Translations under genes and position numbers: made by a program | Source of the DNA: Bufo bufo | Taxonomy: Eukaryota; Chordata; Amphibia; Anura; Bufonidae | Direction of reading: 5' to 3' | Length of the DNA stretch: 64,000 nucleotides | NCBI RefSeq assembly: GCF_905171765.1 | Contig: NC_053397.1 | Location: forward strand, 6,714,946-6,778,945 | Part shown: positions 54,112 through 64,000 of the stretch, piece by piece | How the letters are laid out: the number at the start of each line of letters is the position of its first letter | How positions within the stretch are numbered: the first letter of the stretch is position 1 | The notes under the pieces: model-generated | What the model was told of the DNA's origin: nothing | Database searches by the model: none | The model's input: the letters and a program-made list of their open reading frames with translations, nothing else

Positions 54112-57100
54112 AAACCCTTACATTGTAGCTCTGGCTGGATGTTGGGGGTGGTTGTCCTGCTGGAAGGTGAACCTCCGCCCCAGTCTCCAGTCTTTTGCAG
54201 CCTCTACCAGGTTTTCCTCCAGGATTGTCCTGTATTTAGCTCCATCCATCTTCCCATCACCTCTGACCGGCTTCCCTGTCCCTGCTGAAGAAGAGCCTCC
54301 CCGCCAGCATGATGCTGCCACCGCCATGTCTCACGGTGGGGATGGTGGGTTCATGATGATGCTGCCACCGCCGTGTCTCACGGTGGGGATGGTGGGTTCA
54401 TGATGATGCTGCCACCGCCATGTCTCACGGTGGGGATGGTGGGTTCATGATGATGCTGCCACCGCCGTGTCTCACGGTGGGGATGGTGGGTTCATGATGA
54501 TGCTGCCACCGCCATGTCTCACGGTGGGGATGGTGGGTTCATGATGATGCTGCCACCGCCGTGTCTCACGGTGGGGATGGTGGGTTCATGATGATGCTGC
54601 CACCGCCGTGTCTCACGGTGGGGATGGTGGGTTCATGATGATGCTGCCACCGCCATGTCTCACGGTGGGGATGGTGGGTTCATGATGATGCTGCCACCGC
54701 CGTGTCTCACGGTGGGGATGGTGGGTTCATGATGATGCTGCCACCGCCATGTCTCACGGTGGGGATGGTGGGTTCATGATGATGCTGCCACCGCCGTGTC
54801 TCACGGTGGGGATGGTGGGTTCATGATGATGCTGCCACCGCCGTGTCTCACGGTGGGGATGGTGGGTTCATGATGATGCTGCCACCGCCATGTCTCACGG
54901 TGGGGATGGTGGGTTCATGATGATGCTGCCACCGCCGTGTCTCACGGTGGGGATGGTGGGTTCATGATGATGCTGCCACCGCCATGTCTCACGGTGGGGA
55001 TGGTGGGTTCATGATGATGCTGCCACCGCCGTGTCTCACGGTGGGGATGGTGGGTTCATGATGATGCTGCCACCGCCATGTCTCACGGTGGGGATGGTGG
55101 GTTCATGATGATGCTGCCACCGCCGTGTCTCATGGTGGGTTCATGATGATGCTGCCACCGCCGTGTCTCACGGTGGGGATGGTGGGTTCATGATGATGCT
55201 GCCACCGCCGTGTCTCACGGTGGGGATGGTGGGTTCATGATGATGCTGCCACCGCCGTGTCTCACGGTGGGGAGGGTGGGTTCATGATGATGCTGCCACC
55301 GCCGTGTCTCACGGTGCGGATGGTGGGTTCATGATGATGCTGCCACCGCCGTGTCTCACGGTGGGGGTGGTGGGTTCATGATGATGCTGCCACCGCCGTG
55401 TCTGAAGGTGGGGATGGTGGGTTCATGATGATGCTGCCACCGCCGTGTCTCACGGTGGGGATGGTGGGTTCATGATGATGCTGCCACCGCCATGTCTCAC
55501 GGTGGGGATGGTGGGTTCATGATGATGCTGCCACCGCCGTGTCTCACGGTGGGGATGGTGGGTTCATGATGATGCTGCCACCGCCATGTCTCACGGTGGG
55601 GATCGTGGGTTCATGATGATGCTGCCACCGCCGTGTCTCACGGTGGGGATGGTGGGTTCATGATGATGCTGCCACCGCCGTGTCTCACGGTGGGGATGGT
55701 GGGTTCATGATGATGCTGCCTCCGCCGTGTCTCACGGTGGGGAGGGTGGGTTCATGATGATGCTGCCACCGCCGTGTCTCACGGTGGGGAGGGTGGGTTC
55801 ATGATGATGCTGCCACCGCCATGTCTCACGGTGGGGATGGTGGGTTCATGATGATGCTGCCACCGCCGTGTCTCACGGTGGGGAGGGTGGGTTCATGATG
55901 ATGCTGCCACCGCCATGTCTCACGGTGGGGATGGTGGGTTCAGGATGATGCTGCCACCGCCGTGTCTCACGGTGGGGAGGGTGGGTTCATGATGATGCTG
56001 CCACCGCCGTGTCTCACGGTGGGGATGGTGGGTTCATGATGATGCTGCCACCGCCGTGTCTCACGGTGGGGAGGGTGGGTTCATGATGATGCTGCCACTG
56101 CCATGTCTCACGGTGGGGATGGTGGGTTCATGATGATGCTGCCACCGCCGTGTCTCACGGTGGGGATGGTGGGTTCATGATGATGCTGCCACCGCCGTGT
56201 CTCACGGTGGGGATGGTGGGTTCATGATGATGCTGCCACCGCCGTGTCTCACGGTGGGGAGGGTGGGTTCATGATGATGCTGCCACCGCCATGTCTCACG
56301 GTGGGGATGGTGGGTTCATGATGATGCTGCCACCGCCGTGTCTCACGGTGGGGAGGGTGGGTTCAGGGCGATGTACAGGGTTAGTTTCTCCCACACATAG
56401 CATTTTGCATTCAGGCCAAAATATTCCACTTTGGTCTCCTCTGACCAGAGCACCTTCTTCCACATTTGCTGTGTCCACTTCATGGCTTGTGGCAAACTGC
56501 AGACAGGACTTCTTATGGCTGCTTTCAGAAATGGTTTTCTTCTCGCCATTCTCTATTAAAGGCCAGATTTGTGGCGCACACGACAGTTGTCCTGTGGACA
56601 GATTCTCCTACCTGAGCGGTGGATCTCTGCGGCTCCTCCACAGTGACCATGGGCCTCTTGGCTGCTTCTCTAATTAGTGCCCTCCTTGCCTGGGCTATCA
56701 GGTTAGGTGGACGGCCGTGTCTTGGTAGGTTTGCATTTGTGCCATACTCCGTCCATTTTCGGATGATGCATTGGACAGTGCTTCATGAGAAGTTTGGAGC
56801 TTGGGATACGTTTTTGATAACCTAACCCTGCTCCACAACTTTATCCCTGACCTGTCTGGTGTGTTCCTTGGTTTTCATGATGCTGTTTGATCACTAATGT
56901 GCTCTAACAAACCTCTGAGGCCTTCACAGAACGGTTTGAGTTATACTGAGAATTCATTACACACAGGAGAACTCTATGTACTAATTATGTGACTTCTGAA
57001 GGCGATTGGTCACAAGGTATTTTATTTAGAGGTATTAGAATACAGGGGGCTGAATACAAATGCACGCCACACTTTCCAGATTTTTATTTATACAAATTTT

Positions 57101-57250
57101 GAAAACCATCTATTCTTCTCACCTCACACAGACTTGTACTTTGTGTTGGTCGATCACATAAAATCCCAATAAAATACATTTAAGTTTGTGAGTGTAACAT
57201 GACAAAATGAAGAAAAGTTCAAGGGGTATGAATACTTTTTCAAAACCGGG
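54112..57250 (-). mobile_element. Tc1/mariner transposon, 3'-truncated and carrying an internal array
   Basis: The 5' side (minus strand) starts at the TTTGAAAAAGTATTCATACC-type terminal repeat near 57245. The transposase starts MKTKEHTRQVRDKVVEQG near 56875 and is broken by several stops: YGTNANLPRHGRPPNLIA, AQVGESVHRTTV, WKKVLWSEETKVEYFGL and LNAKCYVWEKL. After the 47-bp array it resumes with DGAKYRTILEENLVEAAKDW and RRFTFQQDNHPQHPA and stops near 54117, before the third catalytic acid. Confidence 0.88.
54317..56365 (-). repeat. 47-bp minisatellite grown from Tc1 transposase code, about 43 copies
   Basis: The unit GTGTCTCACGGTGGGGATGG, TGGGTTCATGATGATGCTGC, CACCGCC repeats every 47 bases. 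On the minus strand it encodes VRHGGGSIIM with NPPSPP, the transposase segment normally found once between the two catalytic Asp residues. The transposase enters with ALNPPSPP and leaves with RHGGGSIML. Confidence 0.95.
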
Positions 57251-57474
57251 TATATATACCTGTATATGTCTATATACAATTATACGCACCTACTTATACC
57301 TATGCACTCCCACAGTATATATTCTTACTCTTCATTAGGAAAGTCTTTAGACCCTTTCACTTTCCTTTGTTATCGCGCTCCTTGTGCTATCAGTTCCCCC
57401 ATAATGAGAAACTGAGAGCAGAAGGTGAGAAATCTTCACTAATGAAAACTGAAAACTCACACTGACAGAAGTCT

Positions 57475-58275
57475 TCAGCCCCTTTACTCGGGACATAAGT
57501 CTTCAGCCCCTTTACTCGGGACATAAGTCTTCAGCCCCTTTACTCGGGACATAAGTCTTCAGCTCCTTTACTCGGGACAGAGGTCTTCAGCCCCTTTACT
57601 CGGAACAGAAGTCTTCAGCCCCTTTACTCGGGACAGAAGTCTTCAGCCCCTTTACTTGGGACAGAAGTCTTCAGCCCCTTTACTCTGGACATAAGTCTTC
57701 AGCCCCTTTACTCAGGACATAAGTCTTCAGCCCCTTTACTCGGAACAGAAGTCTTCAGCCCCTTTACTCGGGACAGAAGTCTTCAGCCCCTTTACTTGGG
57801 ACAGAAGTCTTCAGCCCCTTTACTCGGAACAGAAGTCTTCAGCCCCTTTACTCGGGACAGAAGTCTTCAGCCCCTTTACTCGGGACAGAAGTCTTTAGCC
57901 CCTTTACTCGGGACAGAAGTCTTTAGCCCCTTTACTCGGGACAGAAGTCTTCAGCCCCTTTACTCGGGACACAAGTCTTCAGCCCCTTTACTCGGGACAG
58001 AAGTCTTCAGCCCCTTTACTCGGGACAGAAGTCTTCAGCCCCTTTACTCGGGAGAGAAGTCTTCAGCCCCTTTACTCGGGAAAGAAATCTTCGGCCCCTT
58101 TACTCGGGAAAGAAATCTTCGGCCCCTTTACTCGGGACAGAAGTCTTCAGCCCCTTTACTCGGGACATAAGTCTTCAGCCCCTTTACTCAGGACAGAAGT
58201 CTTTGGCCCCTTTACTCGGGACAGAAGTCTTCGCCCCTTTACTCGGGAGAGAAGTCTTCAGCCCCTTTACTTAGG
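57475..58275. repeat. 28-bp minisatellite, about 29 copies
   Basis: Unit GTCTTCAGCCCCTTTACTCG plus GGACAGAA. A further piece (AAGTCTTCTGCCCC) lies at 60633 beyond the Tc1 insertion and a last trace (CATAAGTCTTCAGCC) at 61742. Confidence 0.95.
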
Positions 58276-58371
58276 ACATACACTACTCACAAAAAGTTAA
58301 GGATATTTGGATTGTAGGTAAAATTTCAGGATGAACCTAAAATGCCCTCTAACCTTTACCGGAGATCTTAA

Positions 58372-58576
58372 AGAGGACCTTTCATGGGTTTGTATGAGAG
58401 ATAAATATCTGTACTTGTGGGGTACCCCCCGATGCTCAGTATTAGAATACTAAGCGCAGAATTTGTGGGGGGTGGGGCATAACAGGGCGCAGGAGCGCTA
58501 TTTTAAAAAACCAGGCAGGGTGGCAGCATCAGCAGTACAGATATCTCACTTCCTACAAATCCATGAAAGGTCCTCT
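58372..58576. mobile_element. TTAA-flanked MITE 1 inside Tc1
   Basis: AGAGGACCTTTCATGG and its complement at the ends; TTAA at 58368-58371 and 58577-58580. Confidence 0.8.
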
Positions 58577-58674
58577 TTAATATGACCTTCTCTAACCTTC
58601 CGAATGCACATGTCCAACTGTTCAATGTTTCAGTACTTTCTGCACAACTTGCTGTTTTCTAACAAGGAGCTTAA

Positions 58675-59102
58675 AGGGGTTGTCCAGGTTTAGAGCTGAA
58701 CCCGGACATACCCATAATTTCACCCAGGCAGCCCCCCTGATGTTAGCATCGGGTCATGCTCCGATGCTCTCCCTTGCCCTGCACTGGATTGAGCAGGGCA
58801 AGGGCTCTTTTATTTAAACTAACACACTGCCGGGCGGATGGGCAGGCTTTAGTGATGCCCTAGCCGTTTTACAGGCTAGGGCAGCGCTAAAGCCCTCCTA
58901 TCAGTGCCGGTGACGTCACCAGGCTCACTGTTGGCCTGGCAGCCCCATGGAGAGCCCGGTTCGTCACTGGAACTCCAGAAAATGCCTTTGCCCTGTGTGA
59001 TCCAGCGCAGGGCAAGGGAGAGCATCGGAGCATAAAATGCTCAGATGCTAACATCAGGGGGGCTGCCTGGTTGAAATTATGCTCTGAACCCGGACAACCC
59101 CT
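58675..59102. mobile_element. TTAA-type MITE 2 inside Tc1
   Basis: AGGGGTTGTCCAGG at the left and CCGGACAACCCCT at the right; TTAA at 58671-58674, TTAC on the right. Interior arms also pair (GGGGGGCTGCCTGG region). Confidence 0.72.
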
Positions 59103-59219
59103 TTACTGGCAAAATTCATAAAAGGTGTTTGATCCATGAATCGCCCAATAAATTTCCTGGTTCAATTAGAATTGGTATTTAACCAGTCCTCCTCATCATA
59201 CTGTTCACATAGGGACATC

Positions 59220-60140
59220 ATGAGACCAAGAGGACACCTAACAATTGATCAACAGGACCTCGCCATTATGAGGCTTCAAGCAGGATGTTCTCAGATGGAA
59301 GTGGCCCCTGAGCTTACAGTGTCACAGAGTGTCATCAGCAGGTTGTATCAGAGATACAGAGACTGGAAGAGTCACAGACAGGCAGAGAAGGGGACGTCCT
59401 TTGGCCACATCCCACACTGATGACCACTTCATTGTGAACAATGCCTCAAAATCTAGATGACGAATGCCACAAAACTCCAGGCACATTTAAGGGAGGTGAG
59501 AGGCACCCAAGTGTCACGTCAGACCATTGGAAACCGTTTATATCAGCGTGGTCTGCGTGCTAGACGACCTGCAAGGTACCTGACCGCACCACCATCATGG
59601 TCTTGTATGGGCCAGGGAGCATCTACACTGATGAGGGACCAGTGGGCCTCAGTGCTGTTCACTGATGAAAGTCGATTCATGCTGAGCAGAAATGATGGCC
59701 GCTAACGATGTTGTAGACGTCATGGAGAACGCTCTGCATCAGTCACTGCTGTCAACAGACGAGCCTTTGGTGGCGATGGTGTCACAGTGTGGGCAGGTGT
59801 GTCTAGTCCATACAGAAGTGCCCTACACTGTGTGACTGGTCCAGTGACAGCCCAGACTACCTGAAGAACATCATTACTCCAGTCATTGTGCCTCTGCAGG
59901 AACAACACAGGTCTAATGTCATCTTCATGGAGGACAATGCACCAGCTCATCGAGGTCCATCATTAGGGAACGGCTGCTGGAGACTGGGGGACCTCACATG
60001 GAGCGGCCTGCACTTTCTCCAGACCTGAATCCCATTGAGAACCTATAGGATCAGCTAAGTCGCCGTGTAGAGGCTCGTAGCTCTGTACCCCAGAACCTCA
60101 ATGACCTGAGGGCCACCCTTCAAGATGAGTCGGATGCCAT
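59220..60140 (+). pseudogene. decayed Tc1 transposase
   Basis: Starts MRPRGHLTIDQQDLAIMRLQ, with helix-turn-helix SQMEVAPELTVSQSVISRLY, a frameshift near 59410, then QTIGNRLYQRGLRARRPARY and LFTDESRFMLS (first catalytic Asp). Later parts are readable in changing frames: VIFMEDNAPAHRG-type sequence near 59920 and an [15 protein letters not shown] stretch near 60015. Several frameshifts and stops; inactive. Confidence 0.8.
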
Positions 60141-60157
60141 GCCTCAGCAGACAGTAA

Positions 60158-60434
60158 GGCTTCATGCACGCGGCCGTTCCGTGCATTGTGGTCCCCAATG
60201 CGCGGGCAACGTCCATGCGGTGGCCGGGACGGATCGAGACCCCTTCAACTTGAATGGGTCTGTGATCTGTCCACACCGCAAAAAATATAACTGCGTAGTG
60301 CGTCTGTGCCTCCGCTCCGCACCGCAGCTTCCGATTGCGGAAGTGAATGGGTCCGCATCCGTGATGCGGGGAGCACACGGCAGGTGCCCACATAATGTGG
60401 GCCGCAGTACGGCCACGGCCGTGTGCATGAGGCC
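60158..60434. mobile_element. Harbinger-type MITE 3 inside Tc1
   Basis: Ends GGCTTCATGCACGCGGCCGT and ACGGCCGTGTGCATGAGGCC, flanked by TAA (60155-60157 and 60435-60437). Related to the palindromic MITE at 6703-6894 in its CACGGCCGT ends. Confidence 0.78.
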
Positions 60435-60675
60435 TAAGGCGACTTGTGAACAGCAGGAGATGTCGTTGTCAAGCTGTAATTGATGCTCAGGCCCAAAGGA
60501 CAAGTTCCTGAGACACTGACATTTTGTGGCGGTATACCCAGCACTGGTGGTGTTTTTTTTTCAATAAATTGTTTGAGATGAGGAAATCACCATTGCTGCT
60601 TCTAAATATCCCTAACTTTTTGTGAGTACTGTAAGTCTTCTGCCCCTTTATTTATGTATTTATTTTACGCACGTA

Positions 60676-61614
60676 CAGTACAGACCAAAAGTTTGGACAC
60701 ACCTTCTCATTCAAAGAGTTTTCTTTATTTTCATGACTATGAAAATTGTAGATTCACACTGAAGGCATCAAAACTATGAATTAACACATGTGGAATTATA
60801 TACATAACAAACAAGTGTGAAACAACTGAAAATATGTCATATTCTAGGTTCTTCAAAGTAGCCACCTTTTGCTTTGATTACTGCTTTGCACACTCTTGCC
60901 ATTCTCTTGATGAGCTTCAAGAGGTAGTCCCCTGAAATGGTCTTCACTTCACAGGTGTGCCCTGTCAGGTTTAATAAGTGGGATTTCTTGCCTTATAAAT
61001 GGGGTTGGGACCATCAGTGGCGTTGAGGAGAAGTCAGGTGGATACACAGCTGATAGTCCTACTGAATAGACTGTTAGAATTTGTATTATGGCAAGAAAAA
61101 AGCAGCTAAGTAAAGAAAAACGAGTTGCCATCATTACTTTAAGAAATGAAGGTCAGTCAGTCAGCCGAAAAATTGGGAAAACTTTGAAAGTAAGGGCTAT
61201 TTGACCATGAAGGAGAGTGATGGGGTGCTGCGCCAGATGACCTGGCCTCCACAGTCACCAGACCTGAACCCAATCGAGATGGTTTGGGGTGAGCTGGACC
61301 GCAGAGTGAAGGCAAAAGGGCCAACAAGTGCTAAGCATCTCTTTGAACTCCTTCAAGACTGTTGGAAGACCATTTCAGGGGACTACCTCTTGAAGCTCAT
61401 CAAGAGAATGCCAAGAGTGTGCAAAGCAGTAATCAAAGCAAAAGGTGGCTACTTTGAAGAACCTAGAATATGACATATTTTCAGTTGTTTCACACTTGTT
61501 TGTTATGTATATAATTCCACATGTGTTAATTCATGGTTTTGATGCCTTCATAGTCATGAAAATAAAGAAAACTCTTTGAATGAGAAGGTGTGTCCAAACT
61601 TTTGGTCTGTACTG
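60676..61614 (+). mobile_element. internally deleted Tc1/mariner transposon with long terminal repeats
   Basis: Ends begin CAGTACAGACCAAAAGTTTG and the complement extends about 170 bases inwards with few differences. TA at 60674-60675 and 61615-61616. At 939 bp it lacks the middle of the transposase. Confidence 0.93.
61088..61473 (+). pseudogene. Tc1 transposase, middle deleted
   Basis: N-terminus MARKKQLSKEKRVAIITLRN with SVSRKIGKTLKV, then a stop at about 61201 at the deletion joint, then the C-terminal part DLNPIEMVWGELDRRVKAKG through KAKGGYFEEPRI. The region holding the first two catalytic Asp residues is missing. Confidence 0.88.
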
Positions 61615-61778
61615 TATATAGCACTGACATATTCCGCAGCACTTTACAGACATTATCATCAAGCTATCCCCAGTGGGGCTCACAATCTAAGGTCCCTATT
61701 AGTATGTCTTTGGAGTGTAGGAGGAAACCCTATAGTAAGGGCATAAGTCTTCAGCCTGTCGGGTATATAAAGCAAATG

Positions 61779-61779
<1 letters not shown>

Positions 61780-61816
<37 letters not shown>
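61780..61816. repeat. (AT)n microsatellite
   Basis: About 18 AT steps. Confidence 0.95.
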
Positions 61817-61818
<2 letters not shown>

Positions 61819-61819
61819 T

Positions 61820-63018
61820 AACGGATCAAAAGAAAAATAGTTCAAACGATATTGACCCGCGAGATGGACATAAACATCTAAAAAAGAGTTCAATCAAGAA
61901 CTTGATTATTTTGTGCAATCAGTAAAACAGGGTACAAGCTTCTATGTAAAATATAAATGGTTTATTATACAATAGTTTAAAATACAATCAAAAATTCATC
62001 AACGTAAATTTCAATAATATACAATGATATGCAGTACCCAGAATTCACCACTATATGGTGCCAACAAAACACTACTCAACCAACACAAGAATATCATGCA
62101 ATACGGCTTTAAAATTGTAAGAGATATGGATTATGCGAAAAACTCAATCAAGAAAATGACAGATATGAGCCCTTGCTCTACCCAAAATAATGACGACCAA
62201 TCTCATATAATGGTACTATTGCAACAAAACTTAAATTATTGGCTTGATATCAAACTAGGGAATATAATGATTCCAACAGAGAGTTTCTCCAATATTATCC
62301 CCTTTATTCAGTTATATGCATCGTAACTGAAATCAGAGAAAATATTGATGTAGCAACTAACGTTACACATCCGCAAATGAGCGGGTATCTGGGTAAGTAT
62401 CAAGCCAATTGATTTAGATCAATACTACATAAAACAAAAATATACATTACCCAAGGGTCAAGTGATGTGCAGAGTCTTGGGGCAGTCAGCTCTCAAAAGT
62501 TTTCCCGATAATCCAAATGTTTCTCCAGAGATCTCCCTTCCTTCTTTCTTTGTTTTTTTCTTTCTGTCTCTTTTTTTTTTTCTTTCCTTTTTGGTATCTG
62601 GTTTCTTAACCCAAAACTTATCAGATGAACACACCCTCCTAGTTTGGAACTTTCCAATCAATGTTGTATGGGTGTGTGCATTGATAAGGAGCGTGACATC
62701 ATAATACTACCCAGAATGCACATTTGCTACTGATGTAGTATTAACTGCTCATATCTAGGTGGCACTGTTGTATAAGCAATAAGCATCATACCATTAAGGG
62801 TTAACTCATACATGCCTGATATTTTTAATACTACACACCTCTGACATCTGGAGGCCTTGTCTTAGAGCCGAGGGACAAACTTTGATACATGAATTAGTAT
62901 ACTTTGAGGAACATCTAGACAATTCTCACACTGTGGAATTCATGTTCAGATAAGAAATACAATGAGGCCTCTAAATCTGCAGGTGCGGTGTATCTTCTAA
63001 CTGTATAAATGTATATAA
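61820..63018. other. AT-rich non-coding stretch
   Basis: No gene recognised. On the minus strand there is a GAATAAAGG signal at about 62300 and AT-rich promoter-like sequence, so a degraded LTR is possible but I could not place ends. Confidence 0.35.
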
Positions 63019-63020
63019 TA

Positions 63021-64000
63021 CACTGCTCAAAAAAATAAAGGGAACACTTAAACAACACAATGTAACTCCAAGTCAATCACACTTCTGTGAAATCAAACTG
63101 TCCACTTAGGAAGCAACACTGAGTGACAATCAATTTCACATGCTGTTGTGCAAATGGGATAGACAACAGGTGGAAATTATAGGCAATTAGCAAGACCCCC
63201 CCAATAAAGGAGTGGTTCTGCAGGTGGTGCCCACAGACCACTTCTCAGTTCCTATGCTTCCTGGCTGATGTTCTGGTCACTTTTGAATGCTGGCGGTGCT
63301 TTCACTCTAGTAGTAGCATGAGACGGAGTCTACAACCCACACAAGTGGCTCAGGTAGTGCAGCTTATCCAGGATGGCACATCAATGCGAGCTGTGGCAAG
63401 AAGGTTTGCTGTGTCTGTCAGCGTAGTGTCCAGAGCATGGAGGCGCTACCAGGAGACAGGCCAGTACATGAGGAGACATGGAGGAGGCCGTAGGAGGGCA
63501 ACAACCCAGCAGCAGGACCGCTACCTCCGCCTTTGTGCAAGGAGGAACAGGAGGAGCACTGCCAGAGCCCTGCAAAATGACCTCCAGCAGGCCACAAATG
63601 TGCATGTGTCTGCTCAAACGGTCTGAAACAGACTCCATGAGGGTGATATTAGGGCCCGACGTCCACAGGTGGGGGTTGTGCTTACAGCCCAACACCGTGC
63701 AGGACGTTTGGCATTTGCCAGAGAACACCAAGATTGGCAAATTCGCCACTGGCGCCCTGTGCTCTTCACAGATGAAAGCAGGTTCACACTGAGCACATGT
63801 GACAGACGTGACAGAGTCTGGAGACGCCGTGGAGAACGTTCTGCTGCCTGCAACATCCTCCAGCATGACCGGTTTGGCATTGGGTCAGTAATGGTGTGGG
63901 GTGGCATTTCTTTGGAGGGCCGCACAGCCCTCCATGTGCTCACCAGAGGTAGCCTGACTGCCATTAGGTACCGAGATGAGATCCTCAAACCCCTTGTGAG
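63021..64000 (+). mobile_element. Tc1/mariner transposon, cut by the window end
   Basis: Starts CACTGCTCAAAAAAATAAAG after TA (63019-63020). The right end lies outside the window. Confidence 0.92.
63318..64000 (+). pseudogene. Tc1 transposase, partial, one in-frame stop
   Basis: Starts [20 protein letters not shown], with two helix-turn-helix regions ([20 protein letters not shown] and the [11 protein letters not shown] region), then a TGA at 63624-63626 in VSAQTV-NRLHEG where family members have Arg (a C to T change). The same frame continues through RRPQVGVVLTAQHRAGRLAF, the first catalytic Asp in LFTDESRFTLS, and MVWGGISLEGRTALHV to the window end. The second and third acids would lie beyond 64000. 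Confidence 0.9.

Larger units (their letters stand above)
58281..60631 (+). mobile_element. Tc1/mariner transposon carrying three MITEs
   Basis: Ends CACTACTCACAAAAAGTTAA and CTAACTTTTTGTGAGTACTG, with TA on both sides (58279-58280 and 60632-60633). It is inserted in the 28-bp array. Without the nested MITEs it would be about 1.4 kb. Confidence 0.92.

Noticed and set aside
57796..58170. 124-residue plus-strand frame with PLYSGQKSSAPLL repeats
   Set aside because: Derived from the 28-bp minisatellite.
2818..58275. Regular arrays considered as CRISPR
   Set aside because: Units are contiguous without unique spacers, no cas genes are present, and the DNA is vertebrate.

Overview
The window is vertebrate nuclear DNA, most likely from a frog or toad. 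The taxon is inferred from an intact DIRS-type retrotransposon, many Tc1/mariner copies, CR1-type LINE pieces and dense minisatellites. Only one host gene is visible: the twinfilin-2 gene (TWF2) on the minus strand, with its ATG at 53236 and its stop at 29767. All nine coding exons can be placed with GT-AG junctions and join in frame to 1050 bases (349 residues plus stop). About 23.5 kb of genomic DNA therefore carries 1 kb of code; the rest of the gene is introns filled with repeats.

Layout. 1-3.5 kb: candidate solo LTR, CR1 reverse-transcriptase fragment, MITE piece and 31-bp array. 3.5-8.1 kb: possible hAT-type unit holding a 2.8-kb array of 32-bp repeats, a palindromic MITE and a GC/AT-mixed array. 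8.1-15.1 kb: one minus-strand CR1 element split by two Tc1 elements and by three minisatellites that grew from CR1 coding sequence. 16.5-18.3 kb: LTR, primer-binding site and gag start, with a MITE inside the LTR. 19-29 kb: hammerhead-like motif, mariner remnant, 35/36-bp array, TTAA-flanked MITE and a 39-bp array whose unit resembles the CTCF motif. 29-53.3 kb: TWF2. Intron 7 holds an intact DIRS element inserted into an inverted copy of the 39-bp array. Intron 5 has three arrays; intron 1 has a Tc1 copy, a hAT-like unit and a 3.4-kb G-run array just downstream of exon 1. 53.2-53.6 kb: GC-box promoter with three ZNF143/THAP11-like motifs. 54-64 kb: Tc1 elements, one carrying a 47-bp array grown from its own transposase code and one carrying three MITEs.

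The main theme is the birth of minisatellites inside transposon genes: four arrays can be traced to the exact coding segment from which they expanded (three in one CR1 copy, one in a Tc1 copy). The second theme is structural: exons 8 and 9 of TWF2 lie between oppositely oriented arrays of CTCF-like 39-bp units, and the DIRS element sits in one of them with its circle-junction sequence and 3-bp ATT target still legible. All coordinates and comparisons were made by eye; no database search was run.
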